DNA of 64,000 nucleotides from JAPOUP01 sp965203255. GTDB lineage: Bacteria; Pseudomonadota; Alphaproteobacteria; Rhodobacterales; Rhodobacteraceae. The notes beneath the pieces are model-generated. The model searched no databases and was not told the origin of the DNA. It was given only the letters and a program-made list of their open reading frames with translations. Positions 63,853 to 64,000 of this stretch are shown in pieces. The DNA is taken from positions 1,798,001 to 1,862,000 of the forward strand of contig OZ241882.1 in the NCBI GenBank assembly GCA_965203255.1, given 5' to 3'. Every line of letters starts with the position of its first letter. Positions within the stretch are counted from its first letter, which is position 1. The position numbers and the translations under genes are program-made.

Positions 63853-64000
63853 GTGACAGGCTGGATCAGCCGGAATCGGCCACTGGCCGCTGGCGCTTGA
63901 AACGCGAAGGATTCCTGTCTGGCCCTGGAATGAAGATCCAACTAAAGCTCGACTTCGCGCATCCGTCTTGATCCGACTCTTCCCCGGTTCGGGAGTGTTC
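63853..64000. other. Right edge of window
   Basis: 148 bp after the IS1634 remnant. No gene or terminal repeat could be identified. Confidence 0.4.

Noticed and set aside
1..64000. CRISPR arrays, tRNA and rRNA genes
   Set aside because: No regularly spaced direct repeats, no cloverleaf-like GGTTC/CCA segments and no rRNA core motifs were noticed on reading; a dedicated search was not possible.

Overview
This looks like a chromosomal window from an alphaproteobacterium, most likely the Rhodobacteraceae/Roseobacter group. The evidence is conserved gene neighbourhoods rather than a marker gene: argH with a tiny lipoprotein behind it and tlpA divergent in front; ETF-ubiquinone oxidoreductase, TPR protein, ispE, polyprenyl diphosphate synthase, DUF2007 protein and TrmN6-like methylase in a row; yebC near a YmdB-type phosphoesterase; phaA-phaB. 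No rRNA, tRNA or CRISPR array was seen.

Layout. 1-3803: end of a carbohydrate-type ABC permease, then three overlapping genes for proteins with tandem NTF2/SnoaL-like domains. 3877-4536: HicAB toxin-antitoxin pair. About 4.5-13.8 kb: a graveyard of mobile DNA. It holds an IS30 element, a short HsdM remnant, IS1595 and IS110 fragments, a probable group II intron remnant, an IS630 element split by an IS110 element, an ISKra4-type end, a 26-G tract, and another IS630 remnant interrupted by a 141-bp MITE. 13.8-19 kb: lipoprotein, argH, tlpA, tag, phaA, phaB. 19-21.7 kb: a 96-bp MITE, a DUF805 protein, a frameshifted small gene next to a retropepsin-like protease, and a decayed IS1595. 21.8-33.5 kb: housekeeping block. 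34.4-35.6 kb: 5'-truncated class III aminotransferase.

36-50 kb is a 2-aminoethylphosphonate (AEP) locus. PhnW, PhnA, PhnY and a PbfA-like lyase are on the minus strand. Divergent from them are a formylglycine-type sulfatase/phosphonate-monoesterase and a complete peptide-type ABC transporter. Together they suggest uptake of an AEP-containing conjugate, release of AEP, and conversion to acetate plus phosphate, with PbfA bringing hydroxylated AEP into the same route.

50.1-52.5 kb: a lower-GC, three-gene minus-strand module (GHKL-type ATPase, DUF4325/STAS-like protein, membrane-anchored protein), probably acquired and of unknown function. 52.6-55.7 kb: a chimeric IS30/ISKra4 unit with IS30 left ends at both extremities. 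55.7-61.5 kb: an amidinotransferase-superfamily hydrolase, a damaged M20 carbamoylase-like gene and a glycine-betaine-type ABC transporter, which could form a guanidino-to-ureido-to-amine route. 62.2-63.9 kb: a decayed IS1634 transposase.

Many different decayed IS families, several truncated genes and paired indels in metabolic genes suggest a genome in an IS-expansion and gene-decay phase. Some of the frameshifts may instead be sequencing or assembly errors.
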